Assembly (NCBI GenBank): GCA_029860045.1
Contig: JAOUBY010000006.1
Coordinates: forward strand, 1 to 50,818
Reading direction: 5' to 3'
Length of the DNA: 50,818 nucleotides
Origin: Gammaproteobacteria bacterium
GTDB taxonomy: Bacteria; Pseudomonadota; Gammaproteobacteria; UBA9214
Shown: positions 49,001-50,818 of the stretch, one piece after another
How the letters are laid out: the number at the start of each line of letters is the position of its first letter
Position numbering within the stretch: the stretch's first letter is position 1
Position numbers and translations under genes: made by a program
The notes under the pieces: model-generated
Seen by the model: only the letters and a program-made list of their open reading frames with translations
Databases searched by the model: none
What the model was told of the DNA's origin: nothing

Positions 49001-49894
49001 TTGAAGAAAATTATCTTCGTTCCCGGCAAGAACCCCAAGCCCCCGGCTAAAGCACACCGTGAGCAGTTGCTGCGTTGCCTGCTGCATGGCGTCCGGAGCA
49101 TCGACCCACAGGCCGCAGGTGACATCGAGGAACAGGACAGCTTCTCCACGGTCGCATGGAGTCACCTGATGTACGACAGTCAACGTGACATCAGCGAGGA
49201 CATTCCATGGATTGACCGGCTGCTTGCACAACAAACCCACAGCGACGACGATGTACGCGATGCCCGGCCAGCGCGTTACCGGCTGGCGAAAACCATGTAC
49301 GTACTTGGTGACCATGTACACTGGTTGATCCCGCTCATCCCGGACCCGCGTGTCAAGGTATCCATCCGCGAGACAGAGATCTACTTCAGGAACCATGGCA
49401 ACCTCGGCTGCCGCATCCGGGACCTGCAGAAGCATCCGCTGCGCAGCGCTGCCGCCAACAACGACAGGGTACTGCTGATCGGCCACAGCATGGGCTCGAT
49501 CATTGCCTACGACGCACTGTGGGAACTCGATCACCTGGAAGGCTACAAACAGTGTGTTGACTGCCTGTTGACGATCGGCAGCCCGCTGGGGATGAATTAT
49601 GTACAACGACGGCTGATCGGCCACAGCCAGAAAGGAAACAGCATCTACCCCGGAAATGTCGGCCGCTGGATCAATATCGCCTCACGCGGAGACCTGGTTG
49701 CGCTGGACCCGTCACTGGCTGATGATTTCGATGGCATGACCAGCGAAAACCACACCAGCAGCATTACCGACATGAACAAGGACGTCTACAACTACTATCG
49801 CGACAGCAAGGGCATTAACGTCCACAAGTCCTACGGATACCTGGTCAACCCGCATGTCGCCCGCGTCATTGTCGACTGGTGGAACGAACCATGA
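49001..49894 (+). CDS. Alpha/beta-fold hydrolase, lipase-like
   Basis: A 297-residue cytosolic protein. It starts with TTG at 49001 (KKIIFVPGKNPKPPAKAHRE) and has the nucleophile elbow GHSMGS within RVLLIGHSMGSIIAYDALWE, so Ser is the nucleophile. A likely Asp is in IASRGDLVALDPSLADDFDG and a His near INVHKSYGYLVNP. No signal peptide is seen. It overlaps the glycerophosphodiester phosphodiesterase gene by four bases (ATGA), suggesting joint action on a glycerolipid. The ten bases separating it from the radical SAM gene hint at co-transcription. Confidence 0.83.
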   Translation: MKKIIFVPGKNPKPPAKAHREQLLRCLLHGVRSIDPQAAGDIEEQDSFSTVAWSHLMYDSQRDISEDIPWIDRLLAQQTHSDDDVRDARPARYRLAKTMYVLGDHVHWLIPLIPDPRVKVSIRETEIYFRNHGNLGCRIRDLQKHPLRSAAANNDRVLLIGHSMGSIIAYDALWELDHLEGYKQCVDCLLTIGSPLGMNYVQRRLIGHSQKGNSIYPGNVGRWINIASRGDLVALDPSLADDFDGMTSENHTSSITDMNKDVYNYYRDSKGINVHKSYGYLVNPHVARVIVDWWNEP

Positions 49895-50637
49895 AATCCA
49901 TACTGATTGCACACCGGGGTGAGCCGGAAACCTGGCCCGAGAACTCGCTGACCGGTTTCCGCTGCGTACTCGAAGCCGGTGCACGGCTGCTGGAAACCGA
50001 TGTTCAGCTCACCTCCGACCGGGTGCCGGTACTCAGTCATGACCCGACGTTACTCAAAATGACCGGCCATGACCTGGTAGTCGCACAAACACGCTATGCC
50101 GACCTGAAAGACCTGCCGGCCGGCCAGCCGGAGAAATTTGGTGACCGCTTTGGTGATCTGCGCATCGCACATCTTGACGAGTTTGCCACACTACTGGCGC
50201 ACTGGCCGGATGCAAGGGCCTTTGTTGAGATCAAGCCGGACAGCCTGGAAGCCTTTGGCATAGAGACCGTGGTAGATACGGTACTGACCACGCTGGGGGA
50301 TGTGCTTGACCAGTGCATACTGATTTCCTTTGATGCCGATGCGCTGCACTACGCACAGAGCAAAAGTACGTTGCCGATCGGCTGGGTACTGAGTGAATGG
50401 TCGGATGCGAGCAGGGCACGGGCAACCGCACTGGCACCACAATACCTGTTCGTTAACCGCAAGCGCCTGCCGGATGATGCTGTACTGTGGGAGGGGCCCT
50501 GGCTATGGACGGTCTACACCATCAACAGCGCACAGGAGATCCCGCCATTCCTGGAACGCGGCATGCAACGGGTGGAAACCAACGTGGTCAGCAAATTGCT
50601 GAAAACCCCGGCACCCGGAGGCAAGGCGCGTGACTGA
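49891..50637 (+). CDS. Glycerophosphodiester phosphodiesterase
   Basis: Hydrolyses deacylated phospholipid headgroups to glycerol 3-phosphate. The 248-residue TIM-barrel protein has the family motifs IAHRGEPETWPENSL (metal and catalytic His-Arg-Gly plus Glu-Asn), LLETDVQLTSDRVPVLSHD (second His, Glu, Asp), and FVEIKPDSLEAFG (Lys). The C-terminal WLWTVYTINSAQEIPPFLER is also typical. The ATG at 49891 (MKSILI) follows GGAAC; a GTG at 49879 is in frame but overlaps more of the upstream gene. No signal peptide, so cytosolic (UgpQ-like). The gene overlaps the FAD dehydrogenase start by eight bases. Confidence 0.92.
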   Translation: MKSILIAHRGEPETWPENSLTGFRCVLEAGARLLETDVQLTSDRVPVLSHDPTLLKMTGHDLVVAQTRYADLKDLPAGQPEKFGDRFGDLRIAHLDEFATLLAHWPDARAFVEIKPDSLEAFGIETVVDTVLTTLGDVLDQCILISFDADALHYAQSKSTLPIGWVLSEWSDASRARATALAPQYLFVNRKRLPDDAVLWEGPWLWTVYTINSAQEIPPFLERGMQRVETNVVSKLLKTPAPGGKARD

Positions 50638-50818
50638 ACATTACGATGTCGTCATCGCGGGTGGCGGCATTCACGGCGTCGGCGTCGCACAAGCGGCGGC
50701 CTGCGCCGGTCACTCGGTGCTGCTGCTGGAAAAGACCGGGCTGGCCGCCGGCACCTCCAGCCGTTCCAGCAAACTGGTGCATGGCGGACTGCGTTACCTT
50801 GAAGGCTATGATTTCGGC
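50630..50818 (+). CDS. glpD: FAD-dependent glycerol-3-phosphate dehydrogenase, 3'-truncated
   Basis: The GTG at 50630 opens a frame running off the window (63 codons). It encodes the dinucleotide-binding motif VVIAGGGIHGVGVAQAAA, an acidic strand end LLLEKTGLAAGTSSRSSKL, and LVHGGLRYLE, the GlpD/GlpA family signature. It would oxidise glycerol 3-phosphate to dihydroxyacetone phosphate at the membrane. Following a glycerophosphodiesterase in overlapping frame, it would use that enzyme's product. The remainder is needed to separate GlpD from GlpA. Confidence 0.85.
   Translation, partial: MTEHYDVVIAGGGIHGVGVAQAAACAGHSVLLLEKTGLAAGTSSRSSKLVHGGLRYLEGYDFG

Noticed and set aside
48710-49624. 304-codon minus-strand ORF
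   Set aside because: Shadow of the radical SAM and hydrolase genes, which have clear catalytic motifs on the plus strand.

Overview
The window is a bacterial chromosome segment, almost certainly from a gammaproteobacterium outside the Enterobacterales; the gene order resembles Chromatiales or Ectothiorhodospiraceae-like genomes, but this is inference from synteny and protein style, not a database result. Most of it is GC-rich with dense, often 4-bp-overlapping genes. One clearly AT-richer island lies at about 29.9-32.0 kb. Both ends cut through genes: icd on the left and a glpD-like gene on the right.

Layout. (1) 1-15.0 kb is a classic conserved neighbourhood: icd, clpS-clpA, infA, aat, a FemAB/GNAT-like gene broken by a one-base frameshift, trxB, an alanine dehydrogenase where lrp often sits, then ftsK-lolA-rarA-crcB-DUF190-serS. 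ClpS, ClpA and Aat together form an N-degron degradation module. (2) 15.2-24.7 kb is a compact, same-strand locus of an exported coiled-coil protein, two large TPR proteins (one a predicted lipoprotein), a small exported protein, ExbB/TolQ, two different ExbD/TolR proteins, a TonB-like protein with an AgmX/PglI C-terminal domain, and a Sel1+SLT lytic transglycosylase. It looks like a proton-motive-force-driven cell-envelope machine, distantly comparable to the Myxococcus Agl-Glt/Nfs machinery. It is the best candidate here for a poorly described system. ExbD1 lacks the membrane aspartate that ExbD2 keeps. (3) 24.7-29.9 kb holds two orphan genes and metH.

(4) 29.9-32.0 kb carries a VOC-family gene and an exported MBL-fold hydrolase, each followed by an attC-like site. 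This looks like an integron cassette pair with no integrase in view. (5) 32.0-36.9 kb has rluE, a sodium:solute symporter with a small membrane partner, and three envelope or cupin genes. (6) 36.9-41.6 kb is a sugar-nucleotide island: a DUF4922/GalT-like phosphorylase candidate, a P-loop kinase, a sucrose-phosphate-synthase-like GT4 glycosyltransferase and glgC, with no glgA or glgB in view. (7) 41.7-47.4 kb has a FIST sensor protein, fpr preceded by a 44-codon Rieske-like micro-ORF, a yadGH-type ABC exporter, rnd and a DUF6524 protein. (8) 47.6 kb to the end has a radical SAM protein with a CCAEP tail, then a tightly coupled lipase-like hydrolase, glycerophosphodiesterase and glycerol-3-phosphate dehydrogenase set.

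All calls come from reading the sequence and recalling family signatures. No alignment, structure prediction or database search was run.
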